64,000 bases of DNA, taken from Carboxylicivirga linearis. GTDB lineage: Bacteria; Bacteroidota; Bacteroidia; Bacteroidales; Marinilabiliaceae. Numbering within the stretch: the stretch's first letter is position 1; each line of letters opens with the position of its first letter. The notes below the pieces were generated by a model that was given only the letters and a program-made list of their open reading frames with translations, was not told where the DNA came from and ran no database searches. The stretch covers positions 79,297 through 143,296 of the forward strand of contig NZ_JAGUCO010000011.1 of NCBI RefSeq assembly GCF_018271995.1, given 5' to 3'. Positions 9,266 through 17,416 of this stretch are shown in pieces. Made by a program: the position numbers and the translations under genes.

Positions 9266-9694
9266 ATGAGTACAACCTTAATAATCATCGGTATTGTTGT
9301 TTTGGCATTGATTGTTTACGTGGCAATCAACTATAAAAAAATGAAAAATATGCCTGACACACCCGCTAGTTCAAAGATTAGAATTTTGGACAATAAGAAT
9401 TTTAAAACTCAGATCAGATCCGGAGTTACGTTGGTTGATTTTTGGGCTCCCTGGTGCGGACCATGTAAAATGATGTCACCAGTTTTGAACGACGTTGCTG
9501 AATCGTTGGAAAATGGCTCTAAAGTAGCCAAAGTAAATGTAGATAATCATCAGCCAATAGCTGCCAAATACAAGGTTAGAAACATCCCAACCCTTATTTT
9601 ATTTAAAGATGGAAAAGAGGTTGACCGCTTTGTGGGCATTAAAACGCATAAGTTTTTATTGAAAGAAATTGAGAAGCACCAACAATCAGCTTAG
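9266..9694 (+). CDS. Membrane-anchored thioredoxin
   Basis: 142 residues. One N-terminal membrane span (about residues 4-22, IIIGIVVLALIVYVAI) is followed by a complete thioredoxin domain with the active site WCGPCK (Cys64, Cys67) and the cis-Pro loop RNIPTL near residue 112. The anchor probably places the domain at the inner membrane; whether it faces cytoplasm or periplasm cannot be told from sequence alone. It is translated right behind the DUF1847 gene and is probably the electron donor or acceptor for that protein or the SQR-like enzyme. Confidence 0.9.
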   Translation: MSTTLIIIGIVVLALIVYVAINYKKMKNMPDTPASSKIRILDNKNFKTQIRSGVTLVDFWAPWCGPCKMMSPVLNDVAESLENGSKVAKVNVDNHQPIAAKYKVRNIPTLILFKDGKEVDRFVGIKTHKFLLKEIEKHQQSA

Positions 9695-9835
9695 TTATCT
9701 ATTTAAAAGCATTATTAATTATGCAGAAACGGTTCTATTCTTATTATTTGAAGAAAGAATATTGTAAATTACAACGATCGTTACACTGCAATTATTAGCA
9801 TTTCTTGTTAATCAGAACATTTTAAAAATATTCAT

Positions 9836-10471
9836 ATGAATACCCAGAAAATTGAAATCAGATATTCAGAACTGGCTGAAGGAAATTGTTGCCTTTCATG
9901 TGGATCAGCCATTGAATATTCAAAAGCTAAACCAGGTGAAGTTTGTGTTGATTTAGGCAGCGGACGTGGAACCGATGTTATTCGTCTGGCTCAGGAAGTA
10001 GGTGAATATGGTTTGGCAATCGGCATTGATGTGTCGGGGGGCATGCTTAAAAAGGCTGAGAAAAATGCGGCTAAGCTGGGTGTCACTAATGCTGAGTTTC
10101 GTAAATCAGAATTAGAAGATATAAAAGTTGATTCGTCTACCGTTGATTTAATAATTTCAAACTGCACCATTAATCACGCCAAAGATAAATTTAAGGTTTG
10201 GAGCGAAGTAGAACGAATATTAAAAAACAGTGGTCGTTTTGTGGTGAGCGATATTTACTCAACAATTGAAGTACCCGAAGAGTACCGAAACGATCCGCAA
10301 GCGGTTGCTGAATGCTGGGCAGGTGCTACTACTAAAGACGATTATCTGGAAACTTTACAAAAGGTTGGGTTTGTTGACATTGAGATTATCGAAGAGTCAA
10401 AACCCTATCCGAAAGGACAGATTGAAGTGGTGAGCTTTACCATTGCCGGACGCAAAAAGTGCTGCGGTTAA
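9836..10471 (+). CDS. ArsM-like SAM-dependent methyltransferase
   Basis: 211 residues. The SAM-binding motif I is VCVDLGSGRGTDV (about residues 38-50). ISNCTINHAKDKF (about 104-116) and ECWAGATTKDDYLETL (about 161-176) match the ISNCVIN and C(I/V)AGA motifs of arsenite methyltransferases, including their substrate cysteines. Extra Cys pairs occur at the start (NCCLSCGS) and at the very end (KKCCG). Family knowledge predicts transfer of methyl to arsenite or a related thiophilic acceptor. Its place immediately before a Cys-containing peptide and a radical SAM enzyme makes a peptide or peptide-bound metal an alternative acceptor. Confidence 0.8.
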   Translation: MNTQKIEIRYSELAEGNCCLSCGSAIEYSKAKPGEVCVDLGSGRGTDVIRLAQEVGEYGLAIGIDVSGGMLKKAEKNAAKLGVTNAEFRKSELEDIKVDSSTVDLIISNCTINHAKDKFKVWSEVERILKNSGRFVVSDIYSTIEVPEEYRNDPQAVAECWAGATTKDDYLETLQKVGFVDIEIIEESKPYPKGQIEVVSFTIAGRKKCCG

Positions 10472-10492
10472 ATTTTAGACCGTTAGAATAGT

Positions 10493-10524
10493 AGAGTTTA
10501 GACTGATTTACAATATTAAACTCT
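10493..10524 (+). terminator. Hairpin after the methyltransferase gene
   Basis: AGAGTTTA (10493-10500) and TAAACTCT (10517-10524) form an 8-bp stem with a 16-base loop, followed by a T-rich run. It would separate the methyltransferase transcript from the peptide gene. Confidence 0.45.
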
Positions 10525-10591
10525 TTCTATTTATAGAACTGATTGATTTCAGTAACAAACAAGAATTCTTAATTTCTAAATAATAATAAAC

Positions 10592-10687
10592 ATGAAGTCA
10601 TTAGTTAAGAAAGCTAAGAAAAGTGACAACAAAGTTGCACAATGTTGTGCTAAAAACTCGAAAATAGTTGCCGGTTGTCACGACTAA
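10592..10687 (+). CDS. 31-residue Cys-containing peptide, candidate RiPP precursor
   Basis: Short gene of 31 codons. The first half is basic and helical (MKSLVKKAKKSDNKVAQ), resembling a leader, and the second half is CCAKNSKIVAGCHD with Cys18, Cys19 and Cys29. It has an A-rich ribosome-binding region and is followed at once by a strong hairpin (10694-10724) and then by a radical SAM/SPASM gene. Short basic leader plus Cys core plus adjacent SPASM enzyme is the standard layout of radical-SAM-modified peptides. I do not recognise the peptide family, and there is no GG cleavage site apart from the single AG before CHD. Confidence 0.7.
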   Translation: MKSLVKKAKKSDNKVAQCCAKNSKIVAGCHD

Positions 10688-10693
10688 TTTAAT

Positions 10694-10724
10694 CGGGACC
10701 GACTTGTTCTTCAGGTCGGTCCTG
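10694..10724 (+). terminator. Hairpin between peptide and radical SAM genes (terminator/attenuator)
   Basis: CGGGACCGAC (10694-10703) pairs with GTCGGTCCTG (10715-10724), one G-T wobble, 11-base loop, followed by TTTAA. It lies 6 bases after the peptide stop and 19 bases before the radical SAM start. Partial read-through would give much more peptide mRNA than enzyme mRNA. Confidence 0.7.
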
Positions 10725-10743
10725 TTTAACCAAATTATCAAAA

Positions 10744-12054
10744 ATGGAATTCTCCAAACACAATATATTTTCCAAAATTGCCGACTCCGACAATTACTTT
10801 ATCGTTAACCCCCTTTCGGGCAATGCCGATATTCTGGAGCCTCAGGAGGCTGAAGCCTTTAAAAATAAAACAGGCGACAACTTAAACGAATTCATCGAGA
10901 AAGGTTATCTGGTTGATTTGCAAAAGGAAGAACAGCTCTTCAAAAGCAAATATCTCGATTTTATCGACGACCGTGACGAAGACGAAGTACAGCTTTTCTT
11001 CACACCATGGTACGCCTGTAACTTCAACTGCTCGTATTGTTTTCAGGATGAATATACCAATCCCAACGAAGCAGTTAAACACGAAGTAATTGATGCTTTT
11101 TTCAACTATGTTGATCGTCAATTTGCAGACCGTAGAAAGTACATCACCATTTTTGGAGGTGAACCTCTACTGAATAACTCAGCTAAAAAAGAAAGTATTG
11201 AACGCATCATCAGCGAAGCCAATAAGCGAGGTTTGGACATTGCTGTTGTTACCAACGGATATAACCTGATTGATTTTATTGATGTACTGAAAAAAGGTAG
11301 CATCCGTGAAATTCAGGTAACAGTTGACGGAACTCAGAAAGTGCATGATGCACGCCGAATGTTACGCGGTGGCAAAGGCAGTTTTGATCGGATTGCGGAA
11401 GGTATTGATGACTTGTTACAGAATAATATTCCTGTCAATCTGCGTATGATCATCGATAAAGAAAACGTGCATAATCTGCCAGAGTTCTCAAGATATGCCA
11501 TTGAAAAGGGCTGGACCAAGAGCCCATTGTTTAAAACGGCTTTGGGCCGCAACTACGAGTTGCATCATTGCCAAACCAACAATAAAAGGCTTTTCTCGCG
11601 TATAGAAATGTATAAAGAGATTTATCAGATCATCAAAGAAAATCCGGAAGTATTGGAATTTCATAAACCAGCTTTCTCCATTGCCAAATTCATTTTCGAA
11701 AACGGTGAGTTACCTAATCCTTTGTTCGATTCGTGTACAGGCACTAAAACAGAATGGGCATTTGATTACACAGGTAAAATATACTCGTGCACAGCAACTG
11801 TTGGAAACGATGGTGACGAACTGGGAACTTTTTACCCCGAGGTTAAACTTGATGAAGAAAGAATTGAAGAATGGGAAGAACGTGATGTTCTATCCATCAC
11901 CGAATGCAGCAATTGTGCAGTTCGATTGGCATGCGGAGGCGGCTGTACAGCTGTAGCCAAAACGCAATCTGGCAAAATCAATTCGCCCGACTGCAGACCC
12001 GTTCAGGAGTTATTGGAATTAGGAATAGGATTATACTCAGAAATAAATATTTGA
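10744..12054 (+). CDS. Radical SAM/SPASM peptide-modifying enzyme
   Basis: 436 residues. The radical SAM cluster motif CNFNCSYC gives Cys92, Cys96 and Cys99, followed by FGGEPLL (about residue 139) for SAM binding. The C-terminal SPASM region has Cys331, Cys349 and the cluster CSNCAVRLACGGGC (about 388-401) plus a last Cys near 418, enough for two auxiliary 4Fe-4S clusters. The N-terminal 85 residues lack cysteines and may hold a peptide-binding (RRE-like) fold. SPASM enzymes form thioether, C-C or similar crosslinks on ribosomal peptides. The most likely substrate is the 31-residue Cys peptide just upstream; the downstream fusion reductase follows after 4 bases. Confidence 0.85.
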   Translation: MEFSKHNIFSKIADSDNYFIVNPLSGNADILEPQEAEAFKNKTGDNLNEFIEKGYLVDLQKEEQLFKSKYLDFIDDRDEDEVQLFFTPWYACNFNCSYCFQDEYTNPNEAVKHEVIDAFFNYVDRQFADRRKYITIFGGEPLLNNSAKKESIERIISEANKRGLDIAVVTNGYNLIDFIDVLKKGSIREIQVTVDGTQKVHDARRMLRGGKGSFDRIAEGIDDLLQNNIPVNLRMIIDKENVHNLPEFSRYAIEKGWTKSPLFKTALGRNYELHHCQTNNKRLFSRIEMYKEIYQIIKENPEVLEFHKPAFSIAKFIFENGELPNPLFDSCTGTKTEWAFDYTGKIYSCTATVGNDGDELGTFYPEVKLDEERIEEWEERDVLSITECSNCAVRLACGGGCTAVAKTQSGKINSPDCRPVQELLELGIGLYSEINI

Positions 12055-12058
12055 ACAG

Positions 12059-13330
12059 ATGAAAGAAATTACCCAAAAAGAATTTGATCAGGAGGTAATT
12101 AAAGGCGGTAAAGTAGCAGTTGATTTTTACTCTACCGAATGCCCTCCATGCGAAGCTCTTGCCCCTAAATTTGAAAATCTTTCAAATCTGTATGGCGATG
12201 AAATTAAGTTTGTAAAAATCTTCCGTCAAGAGAATAGAGAACTTGCCGAAAGTTTGGATGTGAACGGCTCACCAACTGTTATCTTCTATGAAGATGGTAA
12301 ACTGGTGGGTGATAAATTAACAGGAGGAATCAAGCGATCTGACCTTGTTAAAAATTTGGATGCACTGATTCATCACGAAAAAGTAGCCGAAATTAAGGGT
12401 AAGATTGAGCCTAAAGTATCGGAATATGATGTGCTGATTTTAGGCGGTGGTCCTGCAGGTCTTACAGCTGGTTTATACCTTTGTCAGGCTCGTATAAAAG
12501 CGGCTTTGGTTGATATTCAGCTACCTGGTGGGCAGATTTCAACCACACATAAAATATCGAATTACCCGGGTTTTGTTGATCCTCAGCCGGGTTATATGCT
12601 GGCTCACTACATGTCGGAGCAAACCAAAATTTGCGGAACCAAATATAAGGTAGCTGTTGATGTGGCTAAGGTTGATTTACAAAACAAAACCATTGTGGTC
12701 GACGAATATGAGACCATTCATGCTAAAAAAATTATACTTGCCACAGGTGCTTCACCTCGATATTTGAATGTACCCGGCGAAAGAGAGCTGAAAGGTAACG
12801 GCATTTCGTACTGTGCTACCTGCGACGCAAAGTATTTTAACGATAAAGACGTTATTGTTGTTGGCGGAGGAAACACAGCTATCGAAGAGGCTGACTTCAT
12901 ATCGAAATTTGCCAAGAAGATAACCATCATTCACCAGTTCGATAAGCTTCAGGCCAATAAAGAAGCTCAGGAGAAAGCTTTTGCCAATCCTAAAATCAAC
13001 TTTGTATTTGATACCGAACCTCGTGGCTTTGAGAAGAACGGTAATAAAATGTTTGTAAAGACTGAAAATGTTAAAACAGGCGAAACCAACACGCTACAAG
13101 GAGATGGGGTATTTATTTTTGTGGGCATGAAGCCTAACACCGACTTCCTGAATGGAGATTTGGCAACCGACGACTGGGGATACATCACTACCAATGAGGA
13201 TATGATGACCAGTCTTGAGGGTGTATATGCCGTAGGTGATATAAGAAGTAAAAAATATCGTCAGATAACCACTGCTGTTGCTGATGGTACCATAGCAGCC
13301 ATTGCTGTAACGCGAGAAATGGACGTATAG
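12059..13330 (+). CDS. Thioredoxin-thioredoxin reductase fusion protein
   Basis: 423 residues. Residues 1-105 are a thioredoxin domain with active site CPPC (Cys28, Cys31) instead of CGPC. From about 120 a complete low-molecular-weight thioredoxin reductase follows: GGGPAGLTAG (FAD), CATCDA (about 252-257, redox pair), GGGNTAIEEA (nucleotide site) and VYAVGDI near the end. The NADPH-contact motif HRRDxFRA is replaced by HQFDKLQA, so both arginines that usually hold the 2'-phosphate are lost, suggesting NADH or another donor. Thioredoxin is at the N-terminus, the opposite of the known mycobacterial fusion. It is translated 4 bases after the SPASM gene and likely keeps its own thioredoxin domain, the enzyme or the Cys peptide reduced. 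Confidence 0.9.
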   Translation: MKEITQKEFDQEVIKGGKVAVDFYSTECPPCEALAPKFENLSNLYGDEIKFVKIFRQENRELAESLDVNGSPTVIFYEDGKLVGDKLTGGIKRSDLVKNLDALIHHEKVAEIKGKIEPKVSEYDVLILGGGPAGLTAGLYLCQARIKAALVDIQLPGGQISTTHKISNYPGFVDPQPGYMLAHYMSEQTKICGTKYKVAVDVAKVDLQNKTIVVDEYETIHAKKIILATGASPRYLNVPGERELKGNGISYCATCDAKYFNDKDVIVVGGGNTAIEEADFISKFAKKITIIHQFDKLQANKEAQEKAFANPKINFVFDTEPRGFEKNGNKMFVKTENVKTGETNTLQGDGVFIFVGMKPNTDFLNGDLATDDWGYITTNEDMMTSLEGVYAVGDIRSKKYRQITTAVADGTIAAIAVTREMDV

Positions 13331-13353
13331 ACTATTTATAAATTACATTTATC

Positions 13354-13398
13354 AGAGAAATCCGCTTTTGAAAAGTCAGAAGCGGATTTTTTTATCTC
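13354..13398 (+). terminator. Terminator of the peptide/thioredoxin reductase operon
   Basis: AAATCCGCT (13358-13366) pairs with AGCGGATTT (13381-13389), followed by seven T residues. The same hairpin with its upstream flank recurs at 16841-16898. Confidence 0.85.
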
Positions 13399-13503
13399 TC
13401 TAATTAAATAGGACAAAACTATCTTTTTTAAATCCTTTTCATTAAATTGTGCTAATCAGCTAGAGAATAACCATTTATTAACTTATCACCTAAAAAATAA
13501 TCA

Positions 13504-16500
13504 ATGAATTCTTTTACGAAATTAACATTTACGCTAATGCTTCTAGCAGGATTAGCAGTCAACACAATTGCACAAAAACCTTTAATGAACGACTCCACTT
13601 TTAGTGGATTAAAACTCCGAAATATTGGACCGGCCTTGATGTCGGGCCGAATTGCTGATATTGCCATCCACCCAAAGAATGATAATGTCTGGTATGTGGC
13701 TGTTGGTTCGGGCGGAGTTTGGAGAACTGTAAATGCCGGTACTACATGGCAACCGTTATTCGATAAACAAAAAGTATATTCAATAGGATGTATCACCATC
13801 GATCCGGTTAATTCACATACTATTTGGGTAGGAACAGGTGAAAATGTGGGTGGTCGTCATGTTGGTTTTGGTGATGGTATTTACAAAAGTGATGATGATG
13901 GTATCACCTGGAAGAATATGGGCCTAAAGCATTCTGAGCATATATCTAAAATAATTGTACATCCCAAAAACTCTAATATTGTTTGGGTGGCGGCTCAAGG
14001 CCCACTATGGAATAAAGGAGGTGAAAGAGGATTGTATAAAACCATTGATGGTGGTAAAACCTGGAAGAAAACACTAGGTGATGATGAATGGATTGGCGTT
14101 ACTGATATTACAATTGATCCTCGGAATCCTGATATTTTGTATGCTGCAACTTGGCAGCGTCATAGAAATGTAGCTGCCTACCTGGGTGGAGGACCTGGCA
14201 CCGCACTATATGCATCAAATGATGGCGGCGATAACTGGACTAAACTAACAAAAGGACTTCCTACTTCTAATATGGGTAAAATCGGTTTGGCTATCTCACC
14301 TCAAAACCCGGATGTTTTATACGCTGCCATTGAATTAGACCGAAGAAAAGGAGGGCTATATCGTTCGACAAATAGAGGCCAATCGTGGAATAAAATGTCT
14401 GATGCTGTTTCCGGAGCAACTGGCCCACATTATTACCAGGAATTATATGCCAGTCCGCATCAATTCGACAAGCTTTACCTTATGGATGTGAGAGTGCAGG
14501 TTTCGAATGATGGAGGTAAAACATTCAGCGTAATGAAAGAACAATACAAGCATTCCGACAATCATTCCTTAGCATTTACCGACAATCCGGGTTATTTACT
14601 TATTGGGACTGACGGAGGCATATATGAAACAAAAGACGGCACACATTCATGGAGATTCATATCTAATCTACCCATTACTCAGTTTTACAAACTTGCTGTT
14701 GATGACTCTGAGCCTTTCTATAATATATATGGAGGTACACAAGATAATTCAACTCAAGGCGGGCCTTCCAGAACAGATAACGCTATTGGAATTGCTAACC
14801 GGGATTGGAATCTTACTTTATTTGCCGATGGCCATCAGCCAGCAACTGAACCCGGAAATCCAAATATTATTTACAGCGAATGGCAAGAAGGAAATTTGGT
14901 AAGAGTAGATAAAACAACCGGTGAAATTGTTCATATCCAACCTCAACCTGGCAAAGGAGAAACATATGAACGTTTTAACTGGGATGCTCCGATATTAGTA
15001 AGCCCACATCTGCCAAGTCGTATTTATTACGCCTCGCAACGAGTTTGGCGGTCAGACAACAGGGGTAACAGTTGGGTAGCAATATCCGGTGATCTAACCC
15101 GAAATCAGGAACGTATGAATCTCCCCATAATGGGTAGTACTCAAAGTTGGGATAATGCATGGGATTTCTTTGCCATGTCAAACTATAACACCATAACTTC
15201 TTTAGCCGAATCACCACTAAAAGAAGGTATTATTTATGCCGGAACCGATGATGGAATTATACAAGTAACGGAAGATGGAGGTAATAACTGGCGTAAAAAA
15301 GAGGTAGGTTCAATAAATGAAATCCCTGCCACAGCATTTGTCAATGATATCAAAGCTGATTTATATGATGAAAATACGGTTTATGCTGCTCTCGACAACC
15401 ATAAATATGGAGATTTTAAACCTTATCTGATAAAAAGTACTGATAAAGGTAAATCATGGAAATCAATCAAAGGAAACTTACCAGATACAACACTGGTTTG
15501 GAGGATTGTTCAGGATCATGTAAAGAAAGATCTTCTGTTTGCAGCCACCGAATTTGGAATTTATTTTACAGTTGATGGCGGAGTTATTTGGATAAAGCTG
15601 ATTGGTGATGTTCCAACTATTTCGTTCCGCGACCTGGCTATTCAACGTCGTGAAGAAGACTTAGTGGCTGCATCTTTTGGACGAGGTTTTTTTGTTCTTG
15701 ATGACTATAGTACTCTTCGGCATATTAATGAAGAACAATTGCAAAAAGATGCATTGCTATTTCCGGTTCGCAAAGCCTGGCGTTATATACCGCGTCCAAC
15801 GGTTGGTTTCGATGGCAAAGGATCGCAGGGAGCAAACTACTATGTAGCTCCCAATCCTCCGTTTGGGGCCGTATTTACATATTATTTGTCAGAAGGGTTG
15901 ACTACTATGAAAGATCAGAGAAAGAAACAAGAAAAAGATTTGACAAAAAAGGGAAAAAAGGTTTCTTTCCCCGGATGGGAAACTGTTGAGACAGAAGCTA
16001 ATCAAGATTCAGTTAATTTATGGTTAATTGTAAAAAACAGTGATGATAAGGTTGTAAGCAAAGTAAAAGGAAATACCGGCAAAGGATTTCATCGTGTAGC
16101 CTGGAATTTGCGCTACCCTGCACCAGATGCTATCCCCTTAACAGATAAATCAGATGAAGGATTTTTTCTCTCAGATCAAATGGCCCCTGAAGGCTCCTAT
16201 ACGGTTACATTAACTAAAGTTGAAGATGGTCATGTAACGAACCTTTCCAATCCGGTTTCATTTGAGGTTGTTGACCTCCGAAAAGGATATCTACCTGCTC
16301 AGAGTTCTGAATTGATTAATGCTTTCAACAAACAATTAAATGAAGTGAAACGTCAACTGAGTGCTGTTAACTTATCATTAAACCAATCGCTCAAACAAGT
16401 AACAGCCATGCAAAAATCTCTTCAACAATCTGATTTGGATATGGGAGAAATAAATACTCGTCTTGAAGAGGTTAGAACCTCTTTGCTTGCACTGAGAAAG

Positions 16501-16767
16501 CAAATCAGCGGTAACAAAGCTAAAAATGAGGTGGGTGAAAAATCAATGCCGACTATTGGTGACAGATACACTATGGCAAGTTATGCAGCAATCAACACAT
16601 ACGGACCTACCTCAACTCAGAAAATGAGTCTTGAAATAGCTGAAGAACAGCTTTCCAATTTAAAAGAAGAACTTCTTAAAATTCAAAAAGAGGATATAAA
16701 AGATATTTATAAGAACCTTATCAGTAATGGGGCACCTTTTATTGAAGGAATGCCATTGAATGAATAA
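13504..16767 (+). CDS. Secreted sortilin/VPS10-type beta-propeller protein
   Basis: 1087 residues. A signal peptide (about residues 1-23, ending VNTIAQ) is followed by many BNR/Asp-box blades such as SDDDGITWKNMG, TIDGGKTWKK, SNDGGDNWTKL, STDKGKSWKSI and TEDGGNNWRKK, each with the S/T-x-D-x-G-x-T/S-W core. This is the large WD40/YVTN/BNR-like protein common in Bacteroidota, comprising two propeller-like parts (to about residue 750), an Ig-like section and a helical C-terminal region (about 940-1050). No type IX sorting tail was seen. Its role is unknown; possible functions are binding of extracellular protein or glycan. It stands alone between two copies of one terminator sequence. Confidence 0.85.
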   Translation: MNSFTKLTFTLMLLAGLAVNTIAQKPLMNDSTFSGLKLRNIGPALMSGRIADIAIHPKNDNVWYVAVGSGGVWRTVNAGTTWQPLFDKQKVYSIGCITIDPVNSHTIWVGTGENVGGRHVGFGDGIYKSDDDGITWKNMGLKHSEHISKIIVHPKNSNIVWVAAQGPLWNKGGERGLYKTIDGGKTWKKTLGDDEWIGVTDITIDPRNPDILYAATWQRHRNVAAYLGGGPGTALYASNDGGDNWTKLTKGLPTSNMGKIGLAISPQNPDVLYAAIELDRRKGGLYRSTNRGQSWNKMSDAVSGATGPHYYQELYASPHQFDKLYLMDVRVQVSNDGGKTFSVMKEQYKHSDNHSLAFTDNPGYLLIGTDGGIYETKDGTHSWRFISNLPITQFYKLAVDDSEPFYNIYGGTQDNSTQGGPSRTDNAIGIANRDWNLTLFADGHQPATEPGNPNIIYSEWQEGNLVRVDKTTGEIVHIQPQPGKGETYERFNWDAPILVSPHLPSRIYYASQRVWRSDNRGNSWVAISGDLTRNQERMNLPIMGSTQSWDNAWDFFAMSNYNTITSLAESPLKEGIIYAGTDDGIIQVTEDGGNNWRKKEVGSINEIPATAFVNDIKADLYDENTVYAALDNHKYGDFKPYLIKSTDKGKSWKSIKGNLPDTTLVWRIVQDHVKKDLLFAATEFGIYFTVDGGVIWIKLIGDVPTISFRDLAIQRREEDLVAASFGRGFFVLDDYSTLRHINEEQLQKDALLFPVRKAWRYIPRPTVGFDGKGSQGANYYVAPNPPFGAVFTYYLSEGLTTMKDQRKKQEKDLTKKGKKVSFPGWETVETEANQDSVNLWLIVKNSDDKVVSKVKGNTGKGFHRVAWNLRYPAPDAIPLTDKSDEGFFLSDQMAPEGSYTVTLTKVEDGHVTNLSNPVSFEVVDLRKGYLPAQSSELINAFNKQLNEVKRQLSAVNLSLNQSLKQVTAMQKSLQQSDLDMGEINTRLEEVRTSLLALRKQISGNKAKNEVGEKSMPTIGDRYTMASYAAINTYGPTSTQKMSLEIAEEQLSNLKEELLKIQKEDIKDIYKNLISNGAPFIEGMPLNE

Positions 16768-16774
16768 ATTAATG

Positions 16775-16804
16775 GAGGCTGGCACAATTGTGTTAGCCTC
16801 TTTT
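16775..16804 (+). terminator. Hairpin after the beta-propeller gene
   Basis: GAGGCT (16775-16780) and AGCCTC (16795-16800) bracket an inner CACAATTGTG palindrome and are followed by TTTT. Confidence 0.7.
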
Positions 16805-16840
16805 AATCTGTATTCTACAAATACGATTGATAATGTATCA

Positions 16841-16898
16841 TTTATAAATTACATTATTCTGAGAAATCCGCTTTTGAAAAGTCAGAAGCGGATTTTTT
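16841..16898 (+). repeat. Second copy of the terminator sequence found at 13335-13396
   Basis: Both copies share TTTATAAATTACATT, a short variable stretch, then the whole hairpin with identical stem, loop and T run. They flank the beta-propeller gene in direct orientation about 3.5 kb apart. Confidence 0.75.
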
Positions 16899-16943
16899 GT
16901 AAGTCCTTACTCTTTTTTAAATAAGGCAAATTACAATTTCAAA

Positions 16944-17259
16944 TTGCCGTGCACAAACGTGCAAGGCTAGTCCGCTTCCATTTGAAGGCTTGCACAACTG
17001 TTTAAGCCTTCCCTAAAGCTAAAAAAGTGGCTTGCACCAACCTTCAAGCCTCCAAATATTGGTTGGGGAAGCCTTGCACAGATCTTCAAGCGTTCCCGCG
17101 AACCAAAAGAAAGGCTTACACAAGCGTGCAAGGCACTTTTTTTCCAAAGTGAAGGCTTGCAGCAATCTTCACGCCTTCCCCAGGTTTTGTTTGAAGGCTT
17201 GCAGAAGTCTTCACGACTTTCTCAACAAGAAGTTTGCCTTGCACAGCTGTGCATCAGCC
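16944..17259. repeat. Array of eight degenerate palindromes with GGCTTGCACA arms
   Basis: Units at about 16945-16967, 16984-17012, 17029-17053, 17065-17097, 17113-17134, 17151-17180, 17193-17221 and 17234-17259 each read roughly GGCTTGCACA, a short centre, and the reverse complement TGTGCAAGCC with changes. Spacing is about 40 bases. An open frame that crosses the array is only a by-product of the repeats. No gene is seen between 16900 and 17416. Confidence 0.65.
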
Positions 17260-17266
17260 AAAAAAC

Positions 17267-17385
17267 GTCAGCGCGAAGTACAAATTCGCACCAACACTAT
17301 TAGCGCAGATTTGTAATCTGTGCTTTTTATTAATCTACTTACTATCACCATTAGCGCGGATTTGTAATCCGCTCTAATGGTGATA
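17267..17385. repeat. REP sequences upstream of the RAYT transposase
   Basis: Three palindromic units: GCGCGAAGTACAAATTCGC (about 17267-17292), GCGCAGATTTGTAATCTGTGC (split here as GCGCAGATTTG and TAATCTGTGC, 17299-17324), and a long one at 17343-17385. The last has arms of 20 bases with one mismatch and a TGT loop around GCGGATTTGTAATCCG. Confidence 0.75.
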
Positions 17386-17416
17386 CTTTATAAAGTATTT
17401 ATTGTAAATTTAAACT

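Noticed and set aside
16944..17259. CRISPR array
   Set aside because: Units are themselves palindromic and diverged, with no constant repeat and no unique spacers of equal length; no cas gene is present.
17032..17316. 94-codon frame over the palindrome array
   Set aside because: It consists of translated GGCTTGCACA palindromes and REP sequence, has no family features and no proper upstream signals.
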